From contig JASISA010000025.1 in assembly GCA_031771865.1 (NCBI GenBank), positions 2,046,001 to 2,110,000 of the forward strand: 64,000 bases of DNA. Reading direction: 5' to 3'. The notes below the pieces were generated by a model. That model did not search any database, had not been told where the DNA came from, and worked only from the letters and a program-made list of their open reading frames with translations. This DNA comes from Nothophaeocryptopus gaeumannii (taxonomy: Eukaryota; Ascomycota; Dothideomycetes; Mycosphaerellales; Mycosphaerellaceae). The translations under genes and the position numbers were made by a program. This document shows positions 21,035 to 32,820 of this stretch, piece after piece (within the stretch, counting starts at the first letter, position 1; each line of letters opens with the position of its first letter).

Positions 21035-21774
21035 GACGGAGGTGAACGCTGTCCTTGAGACAGGGGCAAGGCAGATGCAGAAAGGTGGTTGGAGGCGACG
21101 ATGGACCATGATGAGGGCAAGGGAAGTAGTCTATATAGACATGTCGTAGCTCTCGGAAAGATGTGCCTGATGAACATGTAGAATATTAACTATACATGCA
21201 TGCAGCAGCTGCAGCTCGCGTGGTCGAGGCAAGGCCAGGATGGTGCGGACGCCACGCGAGGTCTGGGAAATGCCTAGTCTCTCACACAGATGGGGAATCT
21301 GGGGAAGGCGAGAAAGGCATGGGGTAATATGGGGCAAGTGGAGAAGTCTGACAGGTCAGGCAAAGAGTTCATCCAAGCCTAATGCCCGAGTGGCATCTCA
21401 AAATGCAGTGCGACGTCGACAGCAGGGCGCTCCGTCTTGCCGCGAATACATCTTCTGATCGGGCGAACCGGCCTGAATGTGTGTGGCCGAGCAGATTCCG
21501 GCTTGAATGCTGGTCACGAGACAAGAAAGTGAGGAGAAGGTTGCGGCAACTCCTACCTAGCCTGGAGAACCTGGGGCAAATTTCCGGGGATGATAAGATA
21601 CTCAGAGTACAGTGTCCAAGACAGATCGAACATGGAGGTGACGCCAAAGATAGCCTCTCATGCTGTACGGTAGCGAAACCTTCAAACTGAGCCGAGTTTC
21701 GGCAGTCGAGCTCTGCCTCTCCTTCTGTCCCAGACATCAACATCGAATATTGGCATCCAAGACGTTGGGTCAAA
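21035..21774. promoter_or_regulatory. Divergent intergenic region, transporter/GST-like gene
   Basis: 740 bases between divergent starts. On the transporter side a perfect 12-bp palindrome containing a TATA element (GTCTATATAGAC, 21128-21139) lies about 95 bases from the transporter ATG and is a good TATA-box candidate for an inducible gene. Nothing else is recognised. Confidence 0.55.
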
Positions 21775-22912
21775 ATGGCTCCTCCAGTGGTGGCCCTCTT
21801 CGGCTACGAAATGAGTACGTTCACGATCAAGATCCGCCATGTCCTGAAGATGAAGCAAATCCCGTACTCCTTCATCACCGTCCCCACGATAATGCCACGG
21901 CCATTGCTGAGGGACCATTTCAATCTCACTTACCGCAAGATCCCTGTGCTCGCCATAGGTCGTGAGCTATACTGCGATACTTCAATCATATGCGAAGCTT
22001 TGGAACAATTCTTCCCCGCCTCTGAGGGCTACCAATCACTCTATCCCACAACGCAAGATGGCAGGAACTATCGTCCGCTCATCCGAGGCTTTGCGTCTTA
22101 CTGGACGGACAGACCGCTGTTCAGAGTCACTTGCGGATTAATGCCGGCAAGCATCTGGCGTAGCTCCTTTGGTGTTGATAGGGCGCAATTGATCGGGCAC
22201 AAGCTCGACCCAGACAAGCTGGAGAAGAAGCTCCCAGAGAACCTGGCCAAGCTTGACCACCAGCTATCCATGCTCGAACCATTGTTTGGAGACACAGACG
22301 GCCCGTGGATATTTACTACCCCGACTCCTTCTCTGGCCGACATATCGGTCTACTACGAATTGCTATGGGGAAACGAAATCTCATCTGGCCAAAAGGTGTA
22401 CAGTCTGACAATGGGTGACGCTCAGAACTCAAAGGAGGCTGGAACGGCGCCTGTATTCAATGCGCATAGGTATCCAGGTGTCCATGCTTGGTACTACCGT
22501 ATGCAACGGTATTTTGATGAACTCCCTTCTACTGAAGAGGACAAATCGAACGACTTCGAAAGTGTGCTGGACCAGATGAAGAAGGCACCAGCTTTGGGCA
22601 AGCGCTCGCTTTTACTACCCACTCCAAGGTCGACGATCGAGGACATTGACAACCAGACAGGGCTCAGAGAAGGCGCTCTCGTCTCCGTTGTGCCTGATGA
22701 TACTGGAAGAGATGAGTGAGTGAATCCGCAACCACTGCAGGCGTTGAGAAGCTGACAAGTGCAGTCCGACCATTGGTACCCTGGTGGCTCTGTCACCAGA
22801 AGAGGTCGTCATCAAGCCCAAGAAGTTGGAGACAGGCCCAACAGTCGAAACGAGGGTCCATTTTCCAAGGTTGGGCTTCGTAGTGAGGCCCGTGAAAGAA
22901 TCTCATCTTTAG
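21775..22912 (+). CDS. GST N-terminal-domain protein (thioredoxin fold plus helical domain)
   Basis: 362 residues: exon 1 to 22715, intron 22716-22764 (donor GTGAGT, GCTGAC branch site, acceptor TGCAG), exon 2 to the TAG at 22910-22912. The N-terminal ~80 residues are a GST-type thioredoxin fold (VVALFGYEMSTFTIKIRHVL, YRKIPVLAIGRELYCDTSII, then ICEALEQFF). The C-terminal part is helical with PSLADISVYYELLWG and is longer than classical GSTs, as in a fungal group of unknown role in which the GST domain is followed by an extra beta-rich tail (GTLVALSPEEVVIKP here). Probably cytosolic; substrate unknown. Confidence 0.9.
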
Positions 22913-23040
22913 CAGTCACGCGCTTTTGATTGGTGGCCTGGTCACACCCGATGTCGTAATCTTTTGGTGGCGCATCCTCAGCTGTATGTGATACATAAAG
23001 CCTGACTCCACATCCTCTGGCTGTACACGACTTGGGCGTG

Positions 23041-25487
23041 ATGGCGCCACCGTTGAAGCTGCCAACACATACGAAGGAAGAGTTGGCCGAATTTGCTGCG
23101 CACTGCCAAAAAGTCCAGCGAGACAGGGAGATTGATTACGAATGCGAAATTTGCTATGGACAGTTGCCTTGGCGATGGAAGCTTCCCTACAACAATCGAC
23201 TCTGCTCTTACTGTCAAGGCTGGAATGACATTCGACATGCCTACTCGTGTCACGGGTGCGTGCTCGGCCACAACTATCGCGGCCCACCTCCTGTCAGCCT
23301 ACAAAGTCTGATCGAAAACAAGCAATCCATTCTATGCTCGTACGTCGCAGACACCGTCTCTGGATACGCACAAACATTGCATCCAAAGACCGCGCTATCC
23401 GAAATTGGAGTCTTGATCGGCAGTCCATATCGTTTCTTGCAGGACCAATGGTTTCCACCTGAAATCAAAGCATCAAGCGAGCAGCCAACTTCCATCAACT
23501 GCGTCATCTTCGTATTGACCTCTACGGATACGTCAAAGCTGCTCGACCACGTTCGCGACTTGACTCGCGAGACTGGGGTGACTCCTTACCCAGAAGGAAC
23601 TCTGGGCCTCCGTACGACATTGAAATACGCGCACCATGCTCGTCATCTCCAAGGAGTTGTGGTCCATGAGACGCTAAATCTTCCTTTAGAATCGATTATA
23701 ACTCAACTTCGCGACTGCGAAATGCGACACGTGGATTATGCGAACTGTTTTCTCGGGATTCCCCGCAGGGCTTCATGCTGATAGATGTGCACGAGAGATG
23801 CATCATGAAGCCATCGGAAAGACTGCGATACGTAGCTCTGAGCTACTGCTGGAAAGCCGCCCCATATATCCAATTCGCAAGCCTTGGGACGAAGACACTA
23901 GGAAGTATGTTTCGAAAAGATTCCTTGACTCGAGCCAACCTCCCGCGCTTGTTGTGGGATGCAATATCCGTATGCAAGCAGCTAGACGAGAGCTATCTCT
24001 GGGTAGATCGACTATGTATCGTGCAGGATGATCCTGTTGCCATGCAGTCCCAAATTCAGGCCATGGACGCAATATACCAAGGCGCCGCTCTCACGATAGT
24101 TGCAACTGCAGACGATGTCAACGGTCATCCGGGCCTCCCAGGCGCAAGCGAGAACGTGCGAGAGTGTTCATATAAAGATCGCACCAGGAACTACCAGATT
24201 GAGCCACTGCATATCCGCGACAACATGGTCACGACGATACAGAACTCTCAATGGAACACTCGAGGTTGGACATTCCAGGAACGTCTTCTTTCTCGCCGGA
24301 TCCTGGTGATCTCTGAATATCAATGCTACTTTCTTTGCGGCAGAGGCGCGTGGCAGGAAGACATCGGCAAATTAGTCAGAGACACTTCGACGTTACGCTC
24401 GAACATCACCACTGCCACGAACATCAAATCTGTGATCGACTACTTCGACTGCGTCGAGGAGTACACTTCGCGTCACTTGTCTTTCAATTCTGACGTCTTC
24501 AATGCCTTTGCTGGAGTTAGCAACCTTGTGAGCACTCAACTGGGGACCGCTTTCGTCTGTGGTCTGCCGGAAAAGTACCTAATACGGTCTATACTCTGGG
24601 GCCAAGCGGATGACAACAGGCTCGAGCAACGAGAAAATGTAGGGTTCCATATCCCGAGCTGGAGCTGGGCGGCCTGGTCCGGACAGGTGCGGTATCATGG
24701 CGTGCTTGGAAATTACAGCAACGAGATTCTTCAAAACGAATCGACTGACTACGGGACGCTTGTACAAGTCGTTCACTTCAAGGAGCATGGTATCATGCGT
24801 CGATTGGCCATGGAGGAGCGTTGGTTCGACGAAGACATGGCATTCTCAGAAATGGAATCAGTCGTCGAGCTTCCTAACAAAAAGACGGCCAACGCCTCCT
24901 ACTGGAGAGGTGATGCCACAAGGACCTGGCGGCAATGCCCTCAGAATCCTTGGACCGTGTTTACACACAAAGCCATCGGAGAACCAGCGGTAGCGCAAGC
25001 GCACCAAATTTCCTCGTGCCTCGTCTTCAACACAACCCTCGCCACCCTCACCCTCCGCCGTCGAACTCGCTACCGCGACAGAGCAGTTCTCGACATCTGC
25101 AACCCCGATGGCAAGAGAATCGGGCGCATGCAGCGTATGACCAACGAGTGGATGAAAACCCGCATCCATCTCGATCGCAAGTACGACTTCATTGTGCTTT
25201 GCGCTGGAGTACTACCCCCTCACGCTCTGAGGGGCCCTGCGCACGATCAAGACCTGTGGGACTATGAGGATATGTTGGACATGATCTGGCAGCAAGATCT
25301 GCTAGAGCAGGATCCTTTGAACCGGCGGTTTGATAGGAGAAATCGAGATCCTTGGCTTTTGAAAGTTATGATGGTGCAAAGAGACGACATACTCGAATAC
25401 GTGTTTCGAAGAATCGCCATTGGCTTCATTGAGACTAGATGTTGGAAATTCTGTGATCCAGAGCGGAAGACTGTTGTGCTGTTGTAG
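23041..25487 (+). CDS. HET-domain protein, reading frame broken once near 23748
   Basis: The N-terminal ~245 codons from ATG 23041 hold Cys pairs that look zinc-binding (CEIC, CSYC, CHGC within residues 35-75) and end with the conserved pre-HET segment LRDCEMRHVDYANCF. The HET domain proper follows in another frame: FMLIDVHERCI, LRYVALSYCW, LWVDRLCIVQDD, MDAIYQGAALTIVA, WNTRGWTFQERLLSRR, then a C-terminal half to 25487. The switch needs one extra base in the T4 run at 23748-23751; the alternative, a 38-nt intron ending CCGCAG at 23768, is too short. HET proteins trigger cell death after fusion of unlike hyphae, and disrupted alleles are common. Total length would be about 815 residues. Confidence 0.85.
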
Positions 25488-25807
25488 ATGTCTTCGCATA
25501 TGAAAACCACCACTGTCAGTGTCAGTGTCAGGGACGACGCTCTAGATCGCTCTCATATAGGTACCGGCATGTCTTCACCATTGGTGTGGCTTCTGACAGC
25601 ACGGCTTGCGGTGACCAGATTGAAACCACAGCATTTCGTACACAATTTCGGACAGCTAATCGTGAACGCCGCAATTCTAACCATATTCCCGATTCTCACG
25701 TCTCCTTGACGCCTGATCGTTCTCGAAACACGCAACGCAACTAGAACAGCGGTGTAGGGTTTGCTCTCGCAGAAGCGAGTGGATATGGGAGTGATAGACT
25801 GTAGACT
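25488..25807. other. Intergenic between converging genes
   Basis: 320 bases between two 3' ends. It should hold the terminators of both genes. A short GTCAGT direct repeat near 25512-25530 is the only feature noticed. Confidence 0.4.
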
Positions 25808-26440
25808 TCACCAAACGCATGGTCTCACTCCCTCAGCCATCAGCAAAGATCTGCACGTCCGCCAAATTTCGTCGTCTTCTGCACCCGCAGATTTTCCGAC
25901 AGACTGTCCTTCTCCCAGAATCTTGATAATAGCCTGCATTTCGCACCGACACAGCTTTTCCTGAAGTGAGAAATTTGCACGCCGCCGCCTGTCAGCCAGA
26001 CGATGGTCATAAATGGCCTTCGGACGCCTTGTAAGCTCCTCAGCAGAGATCCCGAATTCGATTCGATCGCCGACAAAACCGCGCTGGATTAATACCGTAC
26101 ATAGCGCTTTCCAGGCGGCTAGTCTCTCCCTATCCTTGGTGACATCTCCACCCGAGCGACTAACAACTCTAAGCTTCGCAATTCTCCTCAAATTCTCTGC
26201 TGGTCTCAGCTGTGGCGTCCTGATGAGCGGTGTGGTGTTGTGGTCGTAGATATCGACTTCAAAGTTATCGGCGTAGGGGATGGAAGACGCTTCTCCGCGA
26301 ATAGCGCGGCATGTCTTGAGCAGGCTCGGTTCGTGAAAGAGTTTCTTGAAGTCGGAGGAGGAGGCGGTGCTGCTTAGTGCGAGCTCGTAGATGTAGACTC
26401 GCAGCTCGGCTGGAAGAGTGGAGAGTAGTGAGTTTGCCAT
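25808..26440 (-). CDS. F-box-like/2EXR-type small fungal protein
   Basis: 210 residues from the Met at 26440 (MANSLLSTLPAELRVYIYEL). The LPAELRVYIYELAL segment is the start of the F-box-like motif common in expanded fungal families, followed by SLLKTCRAIRGEASSIPYADN, the usual continuation. The middle (RIAKLRVVSRSGGD) fits the rest of that fold. Such proteins may act as substrate adaptors, but most are uncharacterised. The frame is open 40 residues upstream (Met 26560) without conserved character. Confidence 0.75.
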   Translation of the reverse strand: MANSLLSTLPAELRVYIYELALSSTASSSDFKKLFHEPSLLKTCRAIRGEASSIPYADNFEVDIYDHNTTPLIRTPQLRPAENLRRIAKLRVVSRSGGDVTKDRERLAAWKALCTVLIQRGFVGDRIEFGISAEELTRRPKAIYDHRLADRRRRANFSLQEKLCRCEMQAIIKILGEGQSVGKSAGAEDDEIWRTCRSLLMAEGVRPCVW

Positions 26441-26663
26441 AGCCGCGGAGGGTTTGATGTCGGACAGTGGAGTGGCGGCTGCAGGTGTTGATTTTAGTGT
26501 CGCATAAGGAAGAGCAAGTCCCACTCTTGAGAGAAATATACAAGGTTCAGAGTGACCCAAGGATAGGCGTGGGAAGTCTTGGCAGTGTCAACCTTGACTC
26601 ATACTCCTAGAAAGCATGAGCTTCGTCGCTCGCGTGTGAGGACAGCGACCTAGCGGGTCACGC

Positions 26664-28846
26664 TCAAAGCCCTGCGTTGGGCGGCAAATCAGCATACAGC
26701 CAGCTCCAGTCCGATCCAAGTCCCAAGTCATCAGGAAAGCCATATCCATTGCTCGCCGAAGGGTCGAAGAAGCCAGGATCGCTGTTCAGCCACTCAGATG
26801 AGCCCGCATCAGGCAAGAAAGGTCCTTGGTAGGCAAAAGACATGCCGAAACCGAAGCTTGGGTCGTAGCTAAGGGTGTCTGCTTGGTTCGTACTGGTCGG
26901 TATTTGCTGTCCCGGAGCTGGTTGGGTCCCTCCAGCAGTGTCATTCGCTCTGATCATTTGACCGTTACCCATCGTCGCCTTCAGTGTATCGCAAGATATT
27001 CGTGTGATTGAGATCGTCCCAAAATACGGCAGCACCACGGTCTGCGACGCCTCGCTAGGAGGCTTAGAGGCCAAGTCGAGCAACGCTTCTAAAGCCGTCT
27101 GACACTTCCTACACAGCGTTCCCGACATCCTCGTTCCAGCACCAGACTTGATAACGTCTCTCACCCGATAGATCAGCTGCAGATCCTTTTCCTGCCTCGC
27201 AGGATGGGAAACTGGAGTGATGCCTGGACCGTAGCGTATCAAGCCGAGGAGGACAATGACAGCTGCAGTGAAGGCGGTGAAGTTGAGCACGGTGCCGTCG
27301 TTTGTTGCGGAAGGGTTTGTGTCTGCAATTTCAAGGAAGGCTTCCACGAGTTTGCGAGAGTCGTCTACACAGCTTTTACGGCTAAACTGGTAGCGGACTT
27401 CGTCGGCAGAACGGAAGAAGAAGGGAAGGTGAACCCAGGCTCTTAGCATGTAGTAGTGCACTGCCCTGTAAAGGCGAGTGAATTTCTCGGAGAGATCTGT
27501 GCAGGTGCGCATGGATTCCAGATCAAGGTAGCCAGTGGGAAGTTTGGATTTGACGCTCTCCAGCTGTTCTTCGATTTGGATTGCGGATGAGAGTGCTGGG
27601 CCCTGAGGACGCATTCCTTGCAAGCAATCGATGACCCTTCCCGAGAGGACACAGAAATGACGATTAGAGAACGTTGAGGGCCCTAGCGCCTCAATTGATG
27701 CAATTTCGACATCACAGAAATGATCGGCCATCATGTACGGAAGTCCAATCATCATTGAGACCCATCTGTCGGCATGGAAAAGTTGCCAAAACAAAAGCTC
27801 ATGTCTTTCGGTCTTTCGATGAGCGTGTAGTCCATTGAGCTGCACCAATGAATTGGCTCTTCGGTATACAGTCCATGCGCGCCGTGGTTGTAGAGCGCAC
27901 AGATAGCATATGCCCAAAGCCATCAAGCAATTGAGTCCAGACTCAGTCGCAGCATACTCGTCATCGTTGAGCAGATGTCTCTCGACAGGAGGCAAGTATT
28001 TTTGTCGATCACCAGTGCCAATGGCAAAGCTTACGAGTAGCAGTGCGATCGAAGACGGATGAGCTTCCTTCAGCGCCGATGCGGCGAAAGACCGCAATGT
28101 GTTACGGCCTTCTTCTCCCCAGACAAGACACAATGTGTCTCGGTAAAGTGGCCACCAGGAGCTGTAGTTCTCGAATATGTCTTCCATCTCGGTCTCTGAT
28201 GGTAGGTGGGCGCAAAGATCACGCATGGCTTTTCGGTGCTTGTGAGTGTTCTTCCGTTTTTGTTCGAGTGCCGCGCGCTTGCAAGTCCAATCTCCATTCT
28301 GCTCCGGGGTGCTTGTTGTACCCGGGGTTGACTCGAGAGAAGGATGATTGAGGAGACTGACGAGAGGCGCATTTGTAACTACTTCTTCCTCCTCGAAGTC
28401 GTCGTCTGCCTGATCATCGTGATCCGCATGACTGTTGCGCGCGTTATACACCTCCGAAAGCAGGTTCTTCAATGCCTCAGAGTTATCTTGATCGCCAGGG
28501 GACTTTCGATTTTCCTTCAGCAATTGGTCCAGACAAGACTCTAATTGAGAGACACGATTCTGTAAGCGTCGATTGGTAGTGGCACTGTCATCTTTGACAA
28601 CGCCCTGTGCCACGCAATCGACAGCGGGGTCGCGCGATACGCATTCGAAGCAAGCAGTACCATCTTCACTGCCAATACCAGAACATTTGATCTTGCGACG
28701 GCGACCTGTCACATCGATAAGCCCATTGCCGATGACACCGATAACATATCGCTCTCACATGGAAGACAGCTTTTTGTGCCCTTCCTCATACGCTTCTGCG
28801 GACGCGTTTCGTCTTCTCCATCGGGAGCTGGTCTAGTCGCCGGCAT
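26664..28846 (-). CDS. Zn2Cys6 fungal transcription factor
   Basis: 709 residues in two exons. Exon 1 begins MPATRPAPDGEDETR at 28846; intron 28706-28758 (donor GTGAGA, acceptor TGACAG) splits the codon of the second zinc Cys, giving CLPCRRRKIKCSG. The six cysteines are 27, 30, 37, 48, 51 and 60, a normal binuclear cluster. A coiled coil (LQNRVSQLESCLDQLLKEN, residues ~75-95) follows, then an acidic stretch and the fungal-specific transcription factor domain (~190-550; SFAIGTGDR, ALGICYLCALQPRRAWTVYR, LFWQLFHADRWVSMMIGLPY). The C-terminus is Gly/Asp/aromatic-rich (WSWLYADLPPNAGL) and may activate transcription. Targets unknown. Confidence 0.95.
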
Positions 28847-29387
28847 ACCGAGGGACGTTTGTCATCCGCCAACGCGATTCATTCCCACGAGTGACCACAT
28901 CGAAGGCACTCTCGCGGCGAGCAAAGCGAATTGCCAATGTCGATGCGTTAATGAGCACACGGTGTTTGTTCGCCTGTCTCGGAGCTGGGGTCGAAGCTGA
29001 AGCTGAGTCCGCGGAATCTCCCGTAAGCATCCTGAGTTTCTCAGCAATAGGCTTGGCAACGGCCAGGTCTGGACCAAGTCGGGACTTCAATGCTCAGCTT
29101 CTCGAGCTCTGCAGTTGCAACTACATTGTCGCGAACGAGGATCGGAAATGGCGGATGTAGGGGAGATGCAGAATTCACAGAGCCATGCGTATCGCTGACA
29201 ATCATCCAGGACATGCCGTCAACGCTTGGCCAGCTGCTCCGAGGAGTAGGCGGCTGGGCATCCCCGGGTGGGCGAGGGTTGTTGTAGGTACAAATCGAGA
29301 GAATAAAGAGCTCGAAGGACAGAGCATTGATGCGAGATTGATGCAGAATGTTCAAGATGATGTTGACGACTACCTCTGTTGCTGTAG
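28847..29387. promoter_or_regulatory. Region upstream of the Zn2Cys6 gene and of a small membrane-protein gene
   Basis: About 540 bases. It carries the promoter of the regulator and probably a first exon of the next plus-strand gene (an ATG at 29148 opens 16 codons, MADVGEMQNSQSHAYR), but I could not join it in frame to the exon at 29388. Confidence 0.35.
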
Positions 29388-29875
29388 GTCCCTCATGTCC
29401 GTGATCGAGGGTCTGATGCTGACGGAAGAACGCGGACCTTCTGCGGCGTCGGCGCTGCATTCGCCTCTTCGATTTTCGTCGGACCTTTAGGTGCTCTTGG
29501 ATTCGCGATCGGATCATCGATCGGCTTCGTCTTCTCCACCGCTTACTATTGGAACGTTGCTCTGCAGCATGCAATGGTGGCATACGATCAGTTTCCGCGC
29601 TTGATGATGATGCACCTGATGCAGAACTATCGGTTGCAAGGCTTTGAGAAAGTGCGAGTTGATTCGCCGGAGCAAGTGAAGGCGTTTCGAGAGCGGCTGG
29701 ACAACGATGTTGGTTTGAGGTGTACGCTTCTATCAGCGCACCAAACGGCAACGCCCTTGATTGATGTGAGTCCGATATCTTCGTCAAATGCTGTCTTGGA
29801 TACTGATACCCAGTCCAGGAGATCATCTCCCGCCGAGAACAACAGCTGATCGATGAACTGAGCGAGGCAAGCTGA
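29388..29875 (+). CDS. Small predicted membrane protein, 5' exon(s) unresolved
   Basis: An acceptor-like TTGCTGTAG ends at 29387, and the frame then runs without stop: a Gly/Ala-rich hydrophobic stretch that can form two helices or a hairpin (FCGVGAAFASSIFVGPLG, ALGFAIGSSIGFVFSTAYYW), then a soluble tail with VDSPEQVKAFRERLDND. An intron 29766-29818 (GTGAGT donor, CCAG acceptor) joins ATPLID to EIISRREQQLIDELSEAS, ending at TGA 29873-29875. The start codon is not placed. I do not recognise the family; the pattern suggests a small membrane-anchored protein. Confidence 0.5.
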
Positions 29876-30336
29876 TAGGAGCTCTCAGTTGGTAGATGCA
29901 TCGAAGGTCATGACAAGGTTTGATTTTCTGCAGAATGTGGGAGGTTGGAGGTTTAAAATATATTTGTATACCTATGTACAATGTCAACAAATCGCTTAAT
30001 CATTAATCGTGACCCGCACGGGTGCTGGGCCGTCTTGGGTCCCCTCTTTAGCTCGTGGATTCTCATGCTGAGAGGCTCGATGTTGGCAACAACATCGCAA
30101 GTGGATTGTTGTCGTAACCGCACGCAAGTGAGCGCGTGGCTCTGTGAGAATGCCTCTGATGACCGGAAGTGCGGCATTTCATAGGCCGCTCTTGCGTGAC
30201 CGAAGTAACCGCGCTCATGGTCGCCACGATGGAGAGACGGAAGGCGGCTTTGTGGTGTCGTAGTGCTTCCCTTGAATCCTTTTCGGAGAGGTCGAAGATT
30301 ACAGTGAGTCTTATGACTGCGCGGAGCTGCCCTCGA
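29876..30336. other. Intergenic between converging genes
   Basis: 461 bases holding two 3' flanks. An AT-rich run at 29950-30000 could include polyadenylation signals. No gene is seen. Confidence 0.4.
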
Positions 30337-30779
30337 TCACAGTGATGCCGCGGCTTCAATCATGCCTGCCCCTTTGAATGCTCCGGGACTTGTGATCTCG
30401 ACTGTGACTGGGTATTTCCACTCCATGAACTTTGCCCACCCTGTCACAAGGTCAGCTTCCACGCCAATGTACGTCAATGTTCTGTCCGGTACTGACCCCA
30501 GTAGGCACACTTTCTCCCAAAGTATTTTCCAACATAAGGTATCAAGACCAATGTCAACATGAGCTCCAGTTGTTGTAGGCTCTCTCTCCATTCGCGCTCC
30601 GCATCTGAGTATTCTTCCTCTTCGCTCGGTGAGACCGAGGTCGTGGAGCCCGCGGATGACGAGGGTAATGAGTCGACTTCTTCGTCGGGAGTCGGTATGT
30701 TCGCGTATGATGATGACGGCTCAGACATGTTGGATCGTGAAGGGCTGAGGGCTGCAGGAGAGGGCTGTGAGACCTCCAA
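30337..30779 (-). CDS. Mim2-like mitochondrial outer-membrane import protein
   Basis: 128 residues in two exons: intron 30441-30496 (GTCAGT donor, GTGACAG acceptor) joins RKCAYWG to WAKFMEW. An acidic, Ser-rich cytosolic N-terminus (SPSEEEEYSDAEREW) leads into SLQQLELMLTLVLIPYVGKY, a single hydrophobic helix, followed by FGRKCAYWGWAKFMEW. That arrangement and the small size match the Mim2 family, which with Mim1 inserts helical proteins into the mitochondrial outer membrane. I recognise the pattern from memory, so the family name is probable rather than certain. It is divergent from eIF2-beta. Confidence 0.72.
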
Positions 30780-31290
30780 TTGGTTGTGATTCGTACGCGG
30801 TGGAGGATTGTTTGTTTCAAATATGGCAACCCAACATTCACGACATGGAGCTCAAGCAGCATGTGAACGTTGGAGCTGAGGGTGACATATGTTGTGTCAT
30901 AACTTGACTTTTGGCTGCGTGACACTTGGCGAACCAGTCACGATCGATTCACTAATTGCACAGTATAGATATCCGAGCAGACATTGTGAAGCTCCTTCTC
31001 TACCCATCCAATACTTCGCAGCGACGACGACAACCTCACGAAAAAATAATCAAGACATCGAAGCAAGAAGTACCACACATTGTTCTTGCCCGGCTTGGCA
31101 TGCGATCTCCCCGCGTCGGACTAGCCCGTAAACTTTCGCGACCCGCGCTCAAAGCCAAAACGTCAGATCGATTTTGGTGAGTCAAAGCGCTCACACATCA
31201 ACCACACCACACTCAAAGCACACGACCACCTCGACACCAACGCCTCGATCCCGCCACACACTCGCGACACATCCTACGAGAATCGCAATC
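30780..31290. promoter_or_regulatory. Divergent promoter region, Mim2-like gene/eIF2-beta
   Basis: 511 bases between two start codons. The eIF2-beta leader (31180-31290) is rich in CA and CCAC runs, common in fungal 5' leaders. No gene is seen. Confidence 0.45.
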
Positions 31291-32305
31291 ATGGCAGACG
31301 AGACGCAAAAACGAAAGTCGGTCGCCTTCGCCGAGGGACAGACCATCGTTGACGGCGACGGCAATGTCACCCACGCCACAAACGGGGTTCATGATGGCGA
31401 GAAGGACTCCGCCGATTCGCACAGCAAGGAGGCGAATGACGACGACAAGCCAATGGACGAGGTGACCGCCATGTTCCAGGGACTCGGCAAGAAGAAAAAG
31501 AAGAAGAGCACAAAGGAGAAGAAAGAAGACGGCGAGGAGGGCGAGGAGAAGCCCGCAGACGGCGACGACCTCGACCTGAGCGCGCTGAAAAAGAAGAAGA
31601 AGAAGAAGGTCAAGGCGCCCGAGGACGACTTCGAGAAGCAGCTTGCCCAGGCCGGCGCAGGCGAAGAGATGGAGGACGAGAAGGAGGAGAAGGGAGAGAG
31701 CGGCGAGACTGGCGTGCAAGAAGGCGACATCCACGGCGGTACTGGCATCTGGGCACACGACGAGACCAAGCCGGTCAACTACGAGAGCTTACTGCACCGC
31801 TTCTTCGTTATGCTCCACGACTCACATCCCGACCTTGCTTCTAGTGGAGGCAAGAGCTACAAGATCCCACCACCGCAATGTCTCCGTGAAGGAAACAAGA
31901 AGACCATCTTTGCGAACATTGCTGAGATCTGTAAGAGGATGAAGAGGACAGATGAGCACGTCACACAGTTCTTATTCGCTGAGTTGGGTACGAGCGGTTC
32001 CGTGGATGGTAGCCGGAGATTGGTCATCAAGGGTCGTTTCCAGCAGAAGCAGATTGAGAATGTGCTGCGAAGATATATTGGTGAGTCTCAGAGCAGCTTC
32101 GTACATCAGAGTACAGTGTACTAACACAGCTACAGTCGAATATGTCACCTGCAAGACCTGCCGTTCCCCCGATACCGAGCTGAACAAGGGAGAGAATCGT
32201 CTCTACTTCGTCACTTGCAACTCCTGCGGTTCTCGTCGCTCTGTACAGGCCATCAAATCCGGTTTCTCCGCCCAGGTCGGCAAGAGAAAGCGTATGCAAG
32301 GTTAA
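31291..32305 (+). CDS. SUI3: Translation initiation factor eIF2 subunit beta
   Basis: 319 residues; intron 32081-32135 (GTGAGT donor, CTAAC branch site, TACAG acceptor) joins RRYI to VEYVTCKTC. The N-terminal half carries two long polylysine blocks (KKKKKKSTKEKK near 70, KKKKKKKVK near 105), the K-boxes that bind eIF5 and eIF2B-epsilon; yeast has three. The C-terminal half has the conserved fold (YESLLHRFFVMLHDSHPDL, FVLRKYI-equivalent) and a C2-C2 zinc ribbon (CKTC and CNSC, residues ~270-295). The protein delivers initiator tRNA as part of eIF2. Met at 31291 is in frame and well placed; the upstream open frame is leader. Confidence 0.97.
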
Positions 32306-32820
32306 ACCAGCCGACTCAGCCTGGTGTTGGGGATTGTACAACAAACAAGTCTGCGCATTGGACAGCATCTGTCGGCTTCTCCTACGAGTCATGGTCTGAG
32401 GCGCTATACTTGAGATGCCTCCACGCGCTCCTAGGGATGATGAGAGTATGAGAATGGAGCATGACATCGATGGGCTACCTTCATGAGTTTGCGTATCATA
32501 CCTGGCCGCAGATCAGCGTTGCTTTGGGCGTGGCTAGGCGGATTCGAAATAGACATTAGTTTGAATGCGAGTTCAACAGCATGATTCACAACATTCCTTT
32601 CCTTTCTCTCGTACTCATTCCGAACTAGCAGTACGGAAACAATGCTCGCAGGGTCCACTGACTGCTAGCTCTGTTTGACAAGACCAAGATTTGAGTTGCA
32701 ATGCACTTTTCAACATTGACATGTGGTATCTGGTATCCGCTCAAACGCCAGTCCCGCACCTCATTTCTCCCATACCATACCATACCATACCCCTCCCCCT
32801 GGCCTTCCCTTCATGTCCAT
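32306..32820. other. Intergenic between converging genes, with a pentanucleotide repeat
   Basis: 515 bases holding the 3' flanks of eIF2-beta and AIM24. Four perfect CATAC units lie at 32771-32790, 30 bases beyond the AIM24 stop, so probably in its 3' UTR. No gene is seen. Confidence 0.5.
32771..32790. repeat. (CATAC)4 microsatellite
   Basis: Four perfect tandem copies of a 5-base unit, followed by a C-rich run. A likely length-variable marker. Confidence 0.9.

Noticed and set aside
29041..29901. Long minus-strand open frame of 286 codons
   Set aside because: It lies antisense to a better plus-strand frame with a hydrophobic core and a clean intron; its own Arg/Ser-rich composition is typical of a shadow frame.
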